Shown in pieces: positions 1 to 12,001 of a stretch of 64,000 bases of DNA; positions within the stretch are counted from its first letter, which is position 1, and each line of letters opens with the position of its first letter. The position numbers were made by a program, and so were the translations under genes. Source of the DNA: Myoxocephalus aenaeus (lineage: Eukaryota > Chordata > Actinopteri > Perciformes > Cottidae); NCBI GenBank assembly GCA_038501785.1, contig JBAMJR010000272.1, positions 1,164,501 to 1,228,500 on the forward strand, read 5' to 3'. The notes under the pieces are model-generated. The model did not search any database. It saw nothing but the letters and a program-made list of their open reading frames with translations, and had not been told where the DNA came from.

Positions 1-138
1 CAACTACTGTAAAGAAGTACATTGGATCAAAGTTCACTTAGAAAGTGTGTCTCTAAATTGTGATGGACAGGTCTGTGGACTAATGGATGTTGTATGCTGT
101 ACAGATTGTAACACCTCTTGTGGCCCATTAGAGATTCA

Positions 139-171
<33 letters not shown>

Positions 172-188
172 GATTATTATTATTATTA
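139..188. repeat. (ATT)n microsatellite
   Basis: A run of ATT triplets with a single G interruption near its 3' part. Confidence 0.95.
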
Positions 189-450
189 GTGATTTATGGT
201 ATTGAATTGTAGAACTGCAGCGGTTGTTTCCGAGCTGTCTGGCTCTCACGCTTCTTGCCCTGACTTATCCGTAGAGTACCTTGATGATACGATGTTACTG
301 TTACTAATACAATTAATGTACAAAACTAGTGTTGATGTAAACCAGAATGATCCTTTAATTATATCCATGCACAATTTATTGGTCAACTTTTCGCATTCAA
401 GATAGACTCACTGATTCTGTTACAGTTCCAAACTGCACCCCTTAAATCCT

Positions 451-472
451 TATATATATATATATATATATA
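451..472. repeat. (TA)11 microsatellite
   Basis: An uninterrupted TA dinucleotide run. Confidence 0.95.
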
Positions 473-1390
473 ACCCACAGATCACTTCTCATGTTTGAAA
501 ACCCAACTAGTTCACAGTCGGGTTTTAAAACATTAAAGGGTTTGCAGAGGTACTGGTTGCGATAACAAAATCACAGACGCACTTCTGAACAGCAGATTGG
601 ACATGCAGACACTAACAAAACAAAAAAACATGATTCCTTAGCTATCCAACAGACATGCAGTACAGGAGCCGTAATGATGCATTCTCAAAGCCAGGACCGG
701 TAATAAATATCAACTGTGTACCTTCTAACATAACAGGAGGCAGCCATGACCAGCAGACCTCACAGGGTGGGAGGAAGAGGAGACAATGAGTGTGATCACA
801 GGTCATTGCTGGTTAGCATGGGGACATGCATTAGAACTATCCTACATTACATACACACTATACGAGCGGCTTTAGAGCACGGACAGCTGACACGTCCCTA
901 TGGATGCTACCTCATCAGTCATGAGGTGTCTGGAACACGCTGCTGTGACCCAATAGACATTGCAATGCAAACGCATTAAATATAACAAACTAATAATCAG
1001 AGTTGGACAGGACTAAATGCATCACCGATGCCATATCATTATGTAATATGTAAGCCAAAACAATTTCAGATATATATCACAAGAGGGCAGCACCAGCTCA
1101 GTGCCAGTTGGACAAAGACACATTCACTGACATTTAGGAAGCATTCGCTTAGACTGATTCACCAAGTAACTAAAACCTGAGATTAAAATGTTTAAAAATA
1201 AGAAACTGACAGTACATGAGCTTCAAACTGCAGGAAGATGTAATATATTTCCTGAAAGACTTGTGTTGAGCTCAGTTTTTGCTTTGTACTTCATCAGATA
1301 CATGTTGGGGAAGAAAAGACAAAAGTCTCAAAGCATAAAAGTACAAACTACAAAAAGCACCTGGGTATTGAGTAAATGTGCCTAATGGCC

Positions 1391-1441
<51 letters not shown>
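1391..1441. repeat. (CT)n(TA)n compound microsatellite
   Basis: A short CT run passes directly into about 21 TA dinucleotides. Confidence 0.95.
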
Positions 1442-1445
<4 letters not shown>

Positions 1446-1969
1446 CATGACGTTGCTCACATCCACCATGATCTCAATATTGCTTTATCTAAACTCCTGC
1501 TACATGCATGTAGCATGTCCGTGTTAAGAATGGCATCAGTCATATTCCTTCTACAGCCCAATGTCATGCCAACCAGGCTCACAAGTAGTGGACATTACAC
1601 CCTCGGTACAACCTCCCTTTCTGTAATTTGCTATTATTTATTTGTTGGGTTCCTGTAAGTGTCCTGATGACCTGATTTCCACATGTGGTCCATTGGCATT
1701 TCATCCTCTCCAGTTTGTATTCCTTAAACCAGGAAGTATATGGGTTCATCCTGGTGTTCATTCCTTTGCTACAGAGCATATCGTCTTCACACTTCAACAA
1801 TCCAATGCAGAACTTCCTTTGAGAGCAGAGCAAACACAAATACTTCATCTTTACTGCTTTACTGTCTCCTAACAACGCTCTCCTTCCCTCATGCAGTGCA
1901 GGGAACGTCCCTCAAATATGTACAGACGCTCATTTTAATCATAAACAACAAAGGGATGTTGAGTGAATA

Positions 1970-1971
<2 letters not shown>

Positions 1972-2038
<67 letters not shown>
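1972..2038. repeat. (GT)33 microsatellite
   Basis: A pure GT run. GGA-rich purine sequence follows at about 2093-2123. Confidence 0.97.
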
Positions 2039-2041
<3 letters not shown>

Positions 2042-2297
2042 CTGAGGGATTGGTTGTGAGTGCAGCAGCAGTGACTGAAGATAACCTGTGAGGTGGAGGA
2101 GGAGGAGCAGGAGGAGGAGGAGCATACTAGCATATGACAGAGAGGAAATGGTGTCACTGGTAAACAGGAGTCACTTCCTTCCACGCTGGAGCACTCTGAG
2201 GCTCCGCCTCCAGCAGTGATGCAAGGTGATGCAATTGGCTGAAATGGCTGTATAGTAAGAGGCAGCAGTAACCTAGCAACAGAGGTGGGTCTATGGG

Positions 2298-2542
<245 letters not shown>

Positions 2543-2544
<2 letters not shown>

Positions 2545-3009
2545 CAGCCTCCTCCTTTGTCCTTCCTTTGTTCATTCATCCAGTCAGAGGGAGAAGGATG
2601 CAGGAGAGGAAAGATGACTTATATCCACATTATCTCATACACTTCTCTTCTTTTTCATTTCTAGTATTCTTTAATATCATTTGAACTGAAAGGAAGAGAA
2701 AGCACAGAAGGCTGTTGAGATGAGAGGAGGAAGGAAGGAAAGAAAAGAAAAATAACAAAAAAACAAAGCAATTGGAAGAGATGACTGATTAGAAATATAA
2801 TGAGAAACAAAGGGAAGGAGCAATGGAGCGAGAGAGAAGAACGGAGGTAGAAACTAAGGACAGAAAGATGAGCACAAGGAGGAAATGAAGTAAAAACAGA
2901 GGGAAAGAAAGAAAACAGAAAGCAAAGAACATAAACTTACATTGAGAAATGAAATAATAAAAATACAGGGAATAAGGGAGGAAGAGGAGGAGATGTGTCT
3001 GGCTGCTAA

Positions 3010-3010
<1 letters not shown>
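2543..3010. other. Purine-rich gene-free spacer
   Basis: The plus strand is strongly A/G-biased from about 2690 to 2990 (GGAAGG and AAAGAAA runs), giving a long purine/pyrimidine-asymmetric stretch between two GT tracts. No gene is seen. Confidence 0.6.

Positions 3011-3079
<69 letters not shown>
3011..3079. repeat. (GT)n microsatellite
   Basis: A pure GT run of about 69 bp. An oppositely oriented CA run follows 75 bp downstream, so the two could pair as inverted repeats. Confidence 0.97.
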
Positions 3080-3082
<3 letters not shown>

Positions 3083-3151
3083 GTTTGATCGGACTGAGCG
3101 GGCTGCATTTCCTGATGACCTGAGGGCATGTTGAACTAGTCAGGTACAAGT

Positions 3152-3153
<2 letters not shown>

Positions 3154-3208
<55 letters not shown>
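3154..3208. repeat. (CA)n microsatellite
   Basis: A pure CA run of about 55 bp, complementary to the GT run just upstream. Confidence 0.97.
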
Positions 3209-3209
<1 letters not shown>

Positions 3210-3345
3210 CACTGGGATGTCACTAAACAGAGTTAATTCATGACCTTGAACACCATGATGATGTTGGAGTACGACAACGATGAATCTCCCAGTAACGCAG
3301 ATATCCGGCTCATTGTTACGCATTTCAGGGTTGCCTTGTGTCCCC

Positions 3346-3670
3346 TAACCCTTCCGGGTCTTGTGACGCGAATCCGCGTCATACAATATTTATGTGATGT
3401 TTCTATTAATAGCTCCGTGAAAAAACTGGACAGAAATATGATTTGTCTGTTGCTGGACGTGCCAGACTCTTGACTATCGCGCTCTGTGAGCTCCTACGTG
3501 ACTCTCACAGGCGCTCTCAGCCTGTGGAGTTTGTGTGGAGCGCCGCCTTTCACCGTGATTTGTCGATTCAGGTGTCCTTCGACATTTTGTGTGAAACCAG
3601 GCCACATTGTTTCCCCAAAACAGTTGAGGTGTCAAAAACACTTTGTTAGGTTGAGGAAAAATACCATGGT
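3346..3670 (+). mobile_element. piggyBac-like terminal fragment
   Basis: Begins CTAACCCTTCCGGG and runs through a GCGAATCCGCG block, CATACAATATTTA, TATTAATAGCTC and a CACCGTGATTTGTCGA block. The same ordered blocks occur in reverse complement at 58230-58490, and part of them ends the element at 62248. I read it as one end of a piggyBac-family element lacking its transposase. The distal limit near 3670 is approximate. Confidence 0.6.
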
Positions 3671-3822
3671 TTGGTTTCAAATAAGTCCAAAAATATAATT
3701 TAAATGAGTGGAGAAACAACGTGAAAGGAAAACATGCCACACACTTGAAAAACACAAAAGCAGTACTTTGAGCCACCGGCCTCCTGTGTTGGTTTGGTCC
3801 ATCCGTCTCCCGTTATAGGGTT

Positions 3823-4912
3823 AGGGGTGCATTCAGGGGGTGCATTCAGGGTGCATTCAGAGGGTGCATTCAGGGTGCATTCAGAGGGTGCATTCAGGGT
3901 GCATTCAGGGGGTGCATTCAGAGGGTGCATTCAGAGGGTGCATTCAGAGGGTGCATTCAGGGGGTGCATTCAGGGTGCATTCAGGGGGTGCATTAAGGGT
4001 GCATTCAGGGTGCATTCAGAGGGTGCATTCAGGGGGTGCATTCAGAGGGTGCATTCAGAGGGTGCATTCAGAGGGTGCATTCAGGGGGTGCATTCAGAGG
4101 GTGCATTCAGAGGGTGCATTCAGAGGGTGCATTAAGGGTGCATTCAGGGTGCATTCAGAGGGTGCATTCAGAGGGTGCATTCAGGGTGCATTCAGGGGGT
4201 GCATTCAGGGTGCATTAAGGGTGCATTCAGGGTGCATTAAGGGTGCATTCAGGGTGCATTCAGAGGGTGCATTCAGAGGGTGCATTCAGGGTGCATTCAG
4301 AGGGTGCATTCAGGGTGCATTCAGGGGGTGCATTCAGGGGGTGCATTCAGGGTGCATTCAGGGGGTGCATTAAGGGTGCATTCAGGGTGCATTCAGAGGG
4401 TGCATTCAGGGGGTGCATTCAGGGTGCATTCAGGGGGTGCATTCAGGGTGCATTCAGGGTGCATTCAGAGGGTGCATTCAGAGGGTGCATTCAGGGGGTG
4501 CATTCAGAGGGTGCATTCAGAGGGTGCATTCAGAGGGTGCATTCAGGGGGTGCATTAAGGGTGCATTCAGGGTGCATTCAGAGGGTGCATTCAGAGGGTG
4601 CATTCAGGGTGCATTCAGGGTGCATTCAGGGTGCATTCAGGGGGTGCATTCAGAGGGTGCATTCAGAGGGTGCATTCAGAGGGTGCATTCAGGGGGTGCA
4701 TTAAGGGTGCATTCAGGGTGCATTCAGAGGGTGCATTCAGAGGGTGCATTCAGGGTGCATTCAGGGTGCATTCAGGGTGCATTCAGGGGGTGCATTCAGG
4801 GGGTGCATTCAGGGTGCATTCAGGGTGCATTCAGGGTGCATTCAGGGGGTGCATTCAGGGGGTGCATTCAGGGGGTGCATTCAGGGTGCATTCAGGGTGC
4901 ATTCAGGGTGCA
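3823..4912. repeat. Minisatellite of 11/13-bp units, about 1.1 kb
   Basis: Tandem copies of GTGCATTCAGG (11 bp) and 13-bp versions with an extra GG or AG, such as GTGCATTCAGAGG. Occasional units carry CATTAAGG instead of CATTCAGG, and these recur at intervals, suggesting higher-order blocks. The many open frames (CIQRVHSEGAFR-like) follow from the repeat and are not genes. The array starts about 150 bp past the piggyBac fragment. Confidence 0.95.
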
Positions 4913-6797
4913 GACTACATGGCGGACAAATGACAAAAATGAATAGTGTTTATATTGCACAACAAATTACTAACAGTGGTCGTGCCATTCATACGCCAAT
5001 TGATGAGAGATGGCTGCAGTTAAAATACTTGTTACTGATTGGCCAACAGGTGTCATTACTGTCTGCACTACTGTCTGAACTAGTCAACATGGTAACCATA
5101 GCAATAATACTTACTATGCTTTGCTCACCTGAGCAGCTAATGTCATTATCAGTGGTGACCTCAGGCAGCACCAGTAGGTATCATGACAAAGTGTCAAACT
5201 TCACTGCTTTCCTGAAATATGAATTATTCATTGTTTGATGTCCAGACCCAATAACCAATGTTAACAATACTTACATAATATTATCATGTTTATATCATCA
5301 TTACGTTATCATAGGTTATGTTCAGATTACTAAAATATTCACTGCCCACTCATTTCAATGGGACAGTGGTGATCATTAACAATAGTCTGCTGATGGGTTT
5401 CCTTGACACACACTTTGTGACACACACAGTTTGACACAATGCACTCGATCACGTACTGGCAGGCGATGAAATACAAGGTTTGTCTTGCCATGGTGAAGCT
5501 TGCAGCCAGCACCAAGCCTTCCTCTCTGAAGTACACGCACTAGATGAACCCACAGCTCCACTGTCTCCCTAACCTCTGTGTGGAACCACTACACCCAAGC
5601 AATGAGCATCACCCGTACCAACCTGTGGATGTAGACAAGTCAGTTGCTTTATTGACTGGAAAGGTGTCATAGATTTAAATGTATACGCTGATGAAATATA
5701 TAGGAACTAATATGAAATATACCACTGACCTCAGGCTTCCTGGTTAAGGGTTGTTCAGTCTGCTGCTGGCCTTAATTCACCTATTCAAGTTTTGGTTCTG
5801 AATATACAGAAACAACTTGTGTGTTCGTCTAGTTTGCCAAGTCGACCATACAGGAAATGCTTTCAAGACAGCCAATAAGAATGCAGCAGCTTCTCTGTGC
5901 TCACCCAGTGTGCAACATACACACAACCCAAAGCATATGACTAGACACAATACTGCTGACTCACACATGTTGTATAACACCTTCCTTTCAATCAGTGTTG
6001 TTAACCCTTTCCTCATCAGTTGTTCTTCACCTGGAGCTACATGTTACATTTAGTCTGAACACCTTTCTATCATCATCTATCTTAAAGATCATTTTGGTTT
6101 ATTACAATTTGAGTTCAGACAGATTATACTTATATATAACTTAGATTATATTATATTTTAGGGATTGATAATGTTATTTTAATGGCATATTTACTGCTGC
6201 CTGCAGGTTGAGCCCTGAGGACGGAACGTGTCTTCCAAGACCATGTGGATATATTTGCAGAGTGACCAGAAGCTCTTGGGACACTTCAGACTCCCAGCAG
6301 CTGTCCTCGTGACGCGTTGCAGTTTGGAGTCATGACAGAAAACAAGTATGAACTAAAAGTAGGAACTACTCTGAGCTTTAACACCTCTCCTAGGACCTTC
6401 CTCAAGGATGAATTCAAGGAAAAACTTCTAGAAGCCAACATGACACCTAATTAGAGAACAAACATTGTGATTGGAAAAAACAAATCATGCGTGAACTGAC
6501 AAAAAAAGAAGCTTGGATCAAATATGACTTGTTTTCTATTTTAGTTTTATTAAAACTACAGAAAACCCAGAAAGCTGCTCATCCAAGCTGTAACAACTCC
6601 TTTGTTGATTACATGTTGCAAACTGAGACCAACATGTATTTCCTAATCTCATGAAAAGTCAAGTTCATACCGTAGATGTAGACCGATAGCAGCAAGGTCG
6701 TAAACACAAGCGGTTGGACGAGAATCAGCAGAGAGCTTAGAAGGAGGCGTGCTGGGACAGGACCAGAGAGTCTGTATGACTCCCTGAGGGAGACGGA

Positions 6798-6798
<1 letters not shown>
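4913..6798. other. Gene-free stretch, no recognised repeat
   Basis: Ordinary AT-rich intergenic or intronic sequence. A minus-strand splice-like frame at 6783-6671 was considered and rejected (see rejected list). Nothing else recognisable was seen. Confidence 0.4.

Positions 6799-6828
<30 letters not shown>
6799..6828. repeat. (AC)15 microsatellite
   Basis: A pure AC run. Confidence 0.95.
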
Positions 6829-6831
<3 letters not shown>

Positions 6832-7009
6832 TCTTCAACTGGCCAGCCGTCACTGTGAGATGCTGGAAGCTGAATCTGGCCTGTACATACGTTCAGGATG
6901 AAGCTGCCATGAGTCCTTCATGTGTGGTCCTCCTCTCCCTGCTAAGCGGACACAACCTCCCTCTGATGGGAGTCTGACATCTGGAACAGCTCACTACTGC
7001 AGCACCTGA

Positions 7010-7824
7010 CATGTGGACTCCAAACAGATCAAAGGCTGCTCTAATAAGTCTCTCCAGTCGATCCAGAATGCTGCAGCTCGTGTACTAACGAGGACTAAGA
7101 GAAGAGATCACATTACTCCTGTACTAGCTGCTCTGCTAGCTCTGCTAACTGGTTTCCTGGAAGATCAAGAATCACATTTAAAATCCTTCTCCTCACCTAC
7201 AAAGCCTTAACTGATCCTGGCTCCTGCCTCCTGGGCCATGTCTCCTGTCTCCTACCTCCTGCCATGGCCCTGCTGATGGAACCGGTCCTGCCTGCTGCCA
7301 TGGCCCTGCTGATGGAACCGGTCCTGCCTGCTGCCATGGCCCTGCTGATGGAACTGGTCCTGCCTGCTGCCATGGCCCTGCTGATGGAACCGGTCCTGCC
7401 TGCTGCCATGGCCCTGCTGATGGAACCGGTCCTGCCTGCTGCCATGGCCCTGCTGATGCCCCTCCTCTCTCCCTCCTTCTGCTTCATGGATCATGGTTAT
7501 CTGGATCATGGACCATGCCTACTACTCATTATATGATTCATTTCTGTCATATTCATGTAATGTGCTGTAACTCTGTTACGTTGTTCATTCTGGTCACATG
7601 ACATCTATTGCTTCTGTCCATCAGGAGAGGGATCCTCCTCTGTTGCTCTCCTGAAGGCTTCTTCCCTGTTTTCCCTGTGAAAGGGTTTTTACTATCTTTT
7701 TAGGGGAGTTGTTCCTGATCCGATGTGAGGTCCCGGGACAGGATGTCATGTTACAGACTGTAAAGCCCTCTGAGGATAACTTGTATTTGTGATGTTGGGC
7801 TATATAAAATAAACTGAACTGAAT
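7010..7824 (+). mobile_element. 5'-truncated LINE, RT tail plus 3' UTR
   Basis: The frame at 7013-7210 contains S-L-Q-S-I-Q-N-A-A-A-R-V-L-T-R followed by R-R-D-H-I-T-P-V-L-A-A-L. This matches the conserved tail of reverse transcriptases of the L2/CR1/Rex group, which normally continues into H-W-L-P-V; here the frame is broken just after that point. A 36-bp tandem array interrupts the 3' UTR at 7258-7457. The element ends at a typical LINE tail, GGGCTATATAAAATAAACTG. Copies of this 3' end recur at 8040, 26736, 47783 and 55055, so this is the family's most complete member here. The upstream limit is uncertain. Confidence 0.75.
7258..7457. repeat. 36-bp minisatellite, about 5.5 copies
   Basis: The unit contains CATGGCCCTGCTGATGGAAC and CGGTCCTGCCTGCTGC. 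One copy has CTGGTC instead of CCGGTC. Because 36 is a multiple of three, several frames stay open (M-A-L-L-M-E-P-V-L-P-A-A repeats). It lies inside the LINE 3' region. Confidence 0.95.
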
Positions 7825-8039
7825 CAAAGCGTGCACTACATTATGGTGTGCTGTTTAGAAAAGAGCTCAGCTGTTGACACATTTCAAAGCCAGGCTCCGC
7901 CCCACACCAGCCGTCTCATTGTAGTGAGAATATTTGTCAAAACTTGACGTCACTGTATAACATGACCTGCTGTGACCTCTAGGATGATCACGAAGTCATG
8001 AAACATTCCAACCACAAACTAGAGACTTAGGCCATTCAC

Positions 8040-8345
8040 CTCAATTCAATTTATGTTGTACCGCCCACAATCACAAACTCTCCTCAGAGGCTTTACAGTC
8101 TGTACATATAAGACACCCTCTGACCTTTGACCATGTCAGAACAGGAACAACTCGCCTAATACAATAGAAGTACAATAGAAGTACAATAGAAGTACAATAG
8201 ATGTACAATAGATGTACAATAGAAGTACAATAGAAGTCATGTGACCAGAATGAACAACATCACATAGTTACAACACAATACATGTGTATGACATAATGAT
8301 TGATATGAGTAGTAGCATCATGAACATAGATGTCTACTTCCTGAT
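8040..8345 (-). mobile_element. LINE 3'-end copy with internal array
   Basis: Reverse-complement relative of the LINE 3' UTR at 7530-7824. It starts with TCAATTCAATTTATG, passes through CAGAGGCTTTACAGTCTGTA and continues to GTCATGTGACCAGAATGAAC. An 11-bp array at 8156-8238 has expanded within it. Confidence 0.75.
8156..8238. repeat. 11-bp minisatellite, about 7 copies
   Basis: Units TACAATAGAAG and TACAATAGATG. The non-repeated relatives of this LINE carry the related stretch AGCAATAGATGTCATGTGAC at the same place, which probably seeded the array. Confidence 0.9.
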
Positions 8346-8415
8346 AGATTCATTACACAGCTGATGTGTCAGAACCAGTCGGTTGGTCTTTGTACTCATG
8401 TTTAATACTGGGAGC

Positions 8416-8566
8416 TAGGGCTGTCAACGAATAATCGAAATTCGAATATATATTCGAATAGTTGTTAAAAACAGAATTTCGAATGTAAAAATTAATATTC
8501 GAATGTAAAAAAAAGTATTTCGGAGGATAATTATCGTGAATCTGGCAACCCCCGCCGCGGCCGCGA

Positions 8567-8616
<50 letters not shown>

Positions 8617-9472
8617 AGCCGTTCGGGGCAGAGTCTCTGACCCGGAGCAGTGAAGCTGCTTGAGGCTTTCACGGGTTCTGCTGTTGTTGTGGCGTAGGCT
8701 GCGGCCCACAGTACTGTTCTGTGTTCCCTTAATAAACACCCTGTAAGCCAGCTAACGTCTCGTAGCTTTCCTGACCCAGGGTCGCTACGCTATGTAAGCT
8801 AGAGTTAGCTTAGCATTCAACGACAAGCAACTTGAGGCCACATCTCCAGAATGTGCTCCAAGAGAATATGGCATAACATGTGGACCTTCAGAGGAACAGA
8901 CACGTCTGGATACGTATTTTGCGCCGTCCGCCACAAGTTGGTTGTCTGCGGCGCGACAGGAGGCTGAACGCAAACATGGATGTGTTCGTATGGAAGGACA
9001 TGAGGGCTTCAGGGACTTCTGTGAAGAACTGGAACCGAGGAACCTGATCCCTGATCAGCACTCAGCATGTGTTTATTGTTGCCGTTCATTTAAACCGCTA
9101 TGCGCGACCGACGAACACCTAAACTGAAGAATTTTGTATTTACACATATATTCGAATAAACAGGAAGAGACAGACCGGAAGACACGCCACACAAACAGCT
9201 GTTCGCCGCCCAACTCGCTGCAACTGGCCTTCCCAGCATGCATTTCGGCCGTGTAATTTTGAACCATGACCGAAGCAAGTTACCCTGACAGCTAAGTAGC
9301 TCCACTGCGCTCCCAGTATTAAGCTGTTAGAAAGTAAATGTTGCTTCCTGCTGTTGTTGCAGACATGTGAGGCTCGCTGACGGCGCAGAGCAACAACAGT
9401 TGTTACATGAAATCACTGGTATGGAAATCTGAAACCTGTATATGGTTTGAACCGGTATACCGCACAGCCCTA
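8416..9472. mobile_element. Decayed or chimeric hAT element(s)
   Basis: The left end reads TAGGGCTGTCAACGAATAAT, a hAT-type end with nearby inverted TTCGAAT motifs. The right end reads GGTATACCGCACAGCCCTA. Only TAGGGCTGT is shared by the two ends, and no matching 8-bp flanking duplication is seen. This may be two related elements fused or one nested in another. A (GT)n run lies at 8569-8615. No transposase domain is recognisable inside. Confidence 0.55.
8569..8615. repeat. (GT)n microsatellite
   Basis: A pure GT run inside the hAT-like region, directly after a GC-rich CCGCCGCGGCCGCG stretch. Confidence 0.95.
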
Positions 9473-9879
9473 CCCCACATATTAACATTCCCAAAACTAT
9501 TAAAATGATGTCTAGTGGAGCTGGAGAGCTGGATTGAGGATGTAGCTTAGTTTAGCATTTAGCCTGGAAGCAGGGCTCTGGCCCAGCCCAGTCTAGAAAT
9601 AACATCCAGACTGTCTTCACAAGAACTTTGATTCAAAGGCTTGTCATAACCTTTCATGTTTACTTTACTCTATTTTTATTTCTCTCGAATATATTTATAG
9701 CATTACTCTTGATGATAAAATGTAGTATTTTAACTATGCTGTATTGGGAACAACATGATGACTCATGTTAATATTACACAGTGGAGGTTTTTCATTTTAA
9801 GACTGGAAAGGAAACAGACTGAACATTAGCAACCTGACAAAGCCACACTAAGTATATTTGCTTAGTCTATCTCCACTGC

Positions 9880-9881
<2 letters not shown>
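9473..9881. other. Gene-free spacer
   Basis: AT-rich sequence in which I recognise nothing. Confidence 0.5.

Positions 9882-9967
<86 letters not shown>
9882..9967. repeat. (GT)43 microsatellite
   Basis: A pure GT run of about 86 bp. Confidence 0.97.
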
Positions 9968-9969
<2 letters not shown>

Positions 9970-10702
9970 ATGGACTGGACTTTGCACCAGAGCTTGTACT
10001 GGGCATGCAAAGAAAGAGAACAGAAAGGACTAAATGTTCTGAAAAGTGAATAAAAGTGATAATGACAAGCAGTGAGTGCAGGAGGAGAAGGGGCCATGCA
10101 GAGGAGGAGATAGAGCTGTCACTGTCTGTGTGCTTCATGCTGAAGGGGAACCAAGGCTAACAGTTTATATAAAGATTACTCAGCAGAGTCAGAGCTAACC
10201 TACATTACATCTTCATCAGCCCTGTCAGGTGCTCCTCTGAAGCGGTGTGATTCATCAGAGGAAACACAGCAATTATACCATTAATATGTTTTTGGTCATT
10301 GATTTTCATCGCCTCCCACCAAACATAAGCCTTGCAGAAAAGTCCCATTGTGTCTTCAGAAAACAAGGATGTTTTATACTTATGTCCATTCTGGACATCA
10401 CGGGTATGACACATGATGAAAACCTTCATCGCTCAAACTGTTGATGATGATGTTTACTGAAGATGTTGTCCACTTCTTCCAAACAACTCCACTTCGTTGG
10501 AGCTCAATAGGCCAAGAATGACTGAATGTTCCCCTACAATAACCAATATGACAAGTGAAATGCAAGGGGATGGTTCTGGTGCGTTGTTTAACGTCATAAA
10601 CATAGATCAACATGAAGCAATATCTGGTCAAGAACCAGACACAGGCTCAACGGCTTCACCAGAATCTGCACAATTATGTTTATTAGGGGACACATTGTTA
10701 GC
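9968..10702. other. Gene-free spacer
   Basis: Short open frames on both strands (10497-10733 plus, 10398-10631 minus) have no recognisable domain and no convincing splice sites. I see no gene. Confidence 0.45.
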
Positions 10703-11026
10703 GCAACCAGGCCTTAAAGCAGAGACTCACTAACAGGTGTCATGGTGGCACCAGGCCTTAAAGCAGAGACTAGACTCACTAACAGGTGTCATGGTGGCAC
10801 CAGGCCTTAAAGCAGAGACTCACTAACAGGTGTCATGGTGGCACCAGGCCTTAAAGCAGAGACTCACTAACAGGTGTCATGGTGGCACCAGGCCTTAAAG
10901 CAGAGACTCACTAACAGGTGTCATGGTGGCACCAGGCCTTAAAGCAGAGACTCACTAACAGGTGTCATGGTGGCACCAGGCCTTAAAGCAGAGACTCACT
11001 AACAGGTGTCATGGTGGCACCAGGCT
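10703..11026. repeat. 44-bp minisatellite, about 7 copies
   Basis: The unit runs CCAGGCCTTAAAGCAGAGAC, then TCACTAACAGGTGTCATGGT, then GGCA. One copy near 10768 carries a 5-bp duplication (AGACTAGACTC). Copies are otherwise almost identical, suggesting recent expansion. Confidence 0.95.
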
Positions 11027-11786
11027 CATCCTGTGAAAGTGGAAGAGCCCTCCTACGCCCACGCTCACAGACCGGCTTAAACTCATGACAGAGACGCTGC
11101 CTTTGAAAACATGATGCCAGGGTGAAGAACAGTTCAAGCCAAACTGACCCAGCATGGAACAATCTAATGGCTTTTTTAACAAATTAGAGGAGTGGTCAAG
11201 CACTCGGATGGATGTGCTCAGGAACGTGCAGGTATACATGCAGGGCGGTGTATGCAAATGTAGGTAGAAGATATAAAGGGGTGTCGGGGTGATTGTATTT
11301 TTGTTCTGTTTTGTTTGTTTGTCTGTCTGCTGTGTTGTTTTCTTCTTCTTCTTTTCTGTACTTTATTATTGTCTGACAAACCTCATTTTTGTATTTATGT
11401 TTAATGTTAATATATTGAAATGATTAATACAATTTAAGTGAAAAAAAGAAGAACCAGACACAGGAATGAGAATCTGATCAAACATTAAAACCCAGACTTT
11501 TGCACTAATTTAAAGTTGCCTCCCCAGGTGAAAATCAAACATTAGTCCTCAGCCCTGATGGGACTGACAGCCTCTGGCTCCCATTGGCTCCTCAGCTGTC
11601 TCATAACAGCATGTGACTCAGGCATAAAGCCAGTCAGCTTCTATCAATCAAGCAGAAACAAACCAACACCCTGAACTAAGACACGCCGATGGACCGAGGA
11701 ACAAGTTCAAACATCAGTAGATCCTGCTTCTGCAATGAGTATTACCATTGCACAAGGAGGGCATTGGTAAGGGTTCTCACTCAGGG

Positions 11787-11790
<4 letters not shown>
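11027..11790. other. Gene-free spacer
   Basis: No exon recognised. A T-rich stretch at 11290-11370 and an A-rich end near 11440 resemble an old retroposon tail, but the family cannot be named. Confidence 0.4.

Positions 11791-11820
<30 letters not shown>
11791..11820. repeat. (TA)15 microsatellite
   Basis: A pure TA run about 180 bp downstream, in gene orientation, of the last plekha6 exon. Confidence 0.95.
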
Positions 11821-11821
<1 letters not shown>

Positions 11822-12001
11822 CCTTTCAAAACCTGTGTTGGAACGTCTTTTATACTCCCAATAACTTCCAACATAGAACCCATTTGTTTTCCATTCAGGT
11901 ATGAGCATTGGAAGTCGTATGCACTCATCATGTTCCCCGTGCATGCAATGCATTTCACATAGAGGCAGCACCCTCTGTCCCGGAGCCAGGGTGTCACTGA
12001 C

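Larger units (their letters stand above)
1..1970. other. Gene-free stretch with simple repeats
   Basis: I see no convincing coding exon, RNA gene or recognised transposon here. Short open frames on both strands lack splice context and familiar motifs. The stretch holds an ATT tract and two TA tracts, listed separately, in ordinary AT-rich DNA. If the plekha6 reading is right, it is intron of that gene. Confidence 0.5.

Noticed and set aside
3823..4912. Possible CRISPR-like array
   Set aside because: Units are contiguous without unique spacers, and the genome is eukaryotic; it is a minisatellite. The same applies to all other arrays here.
6671..6783. Minus-strand segment with good splice sites and a hydrophobic reading (L-L-L-S-S-L-L-I-L-V-Q)
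   Set aside because: It lies where the next plekha6 exon might be, but phase (1 in) does not fit the phase-0 end of exon 12102-12002 and the residues are not PH-domain. Probably chance next to an AC tract that mimics a polypyrimidine tract.
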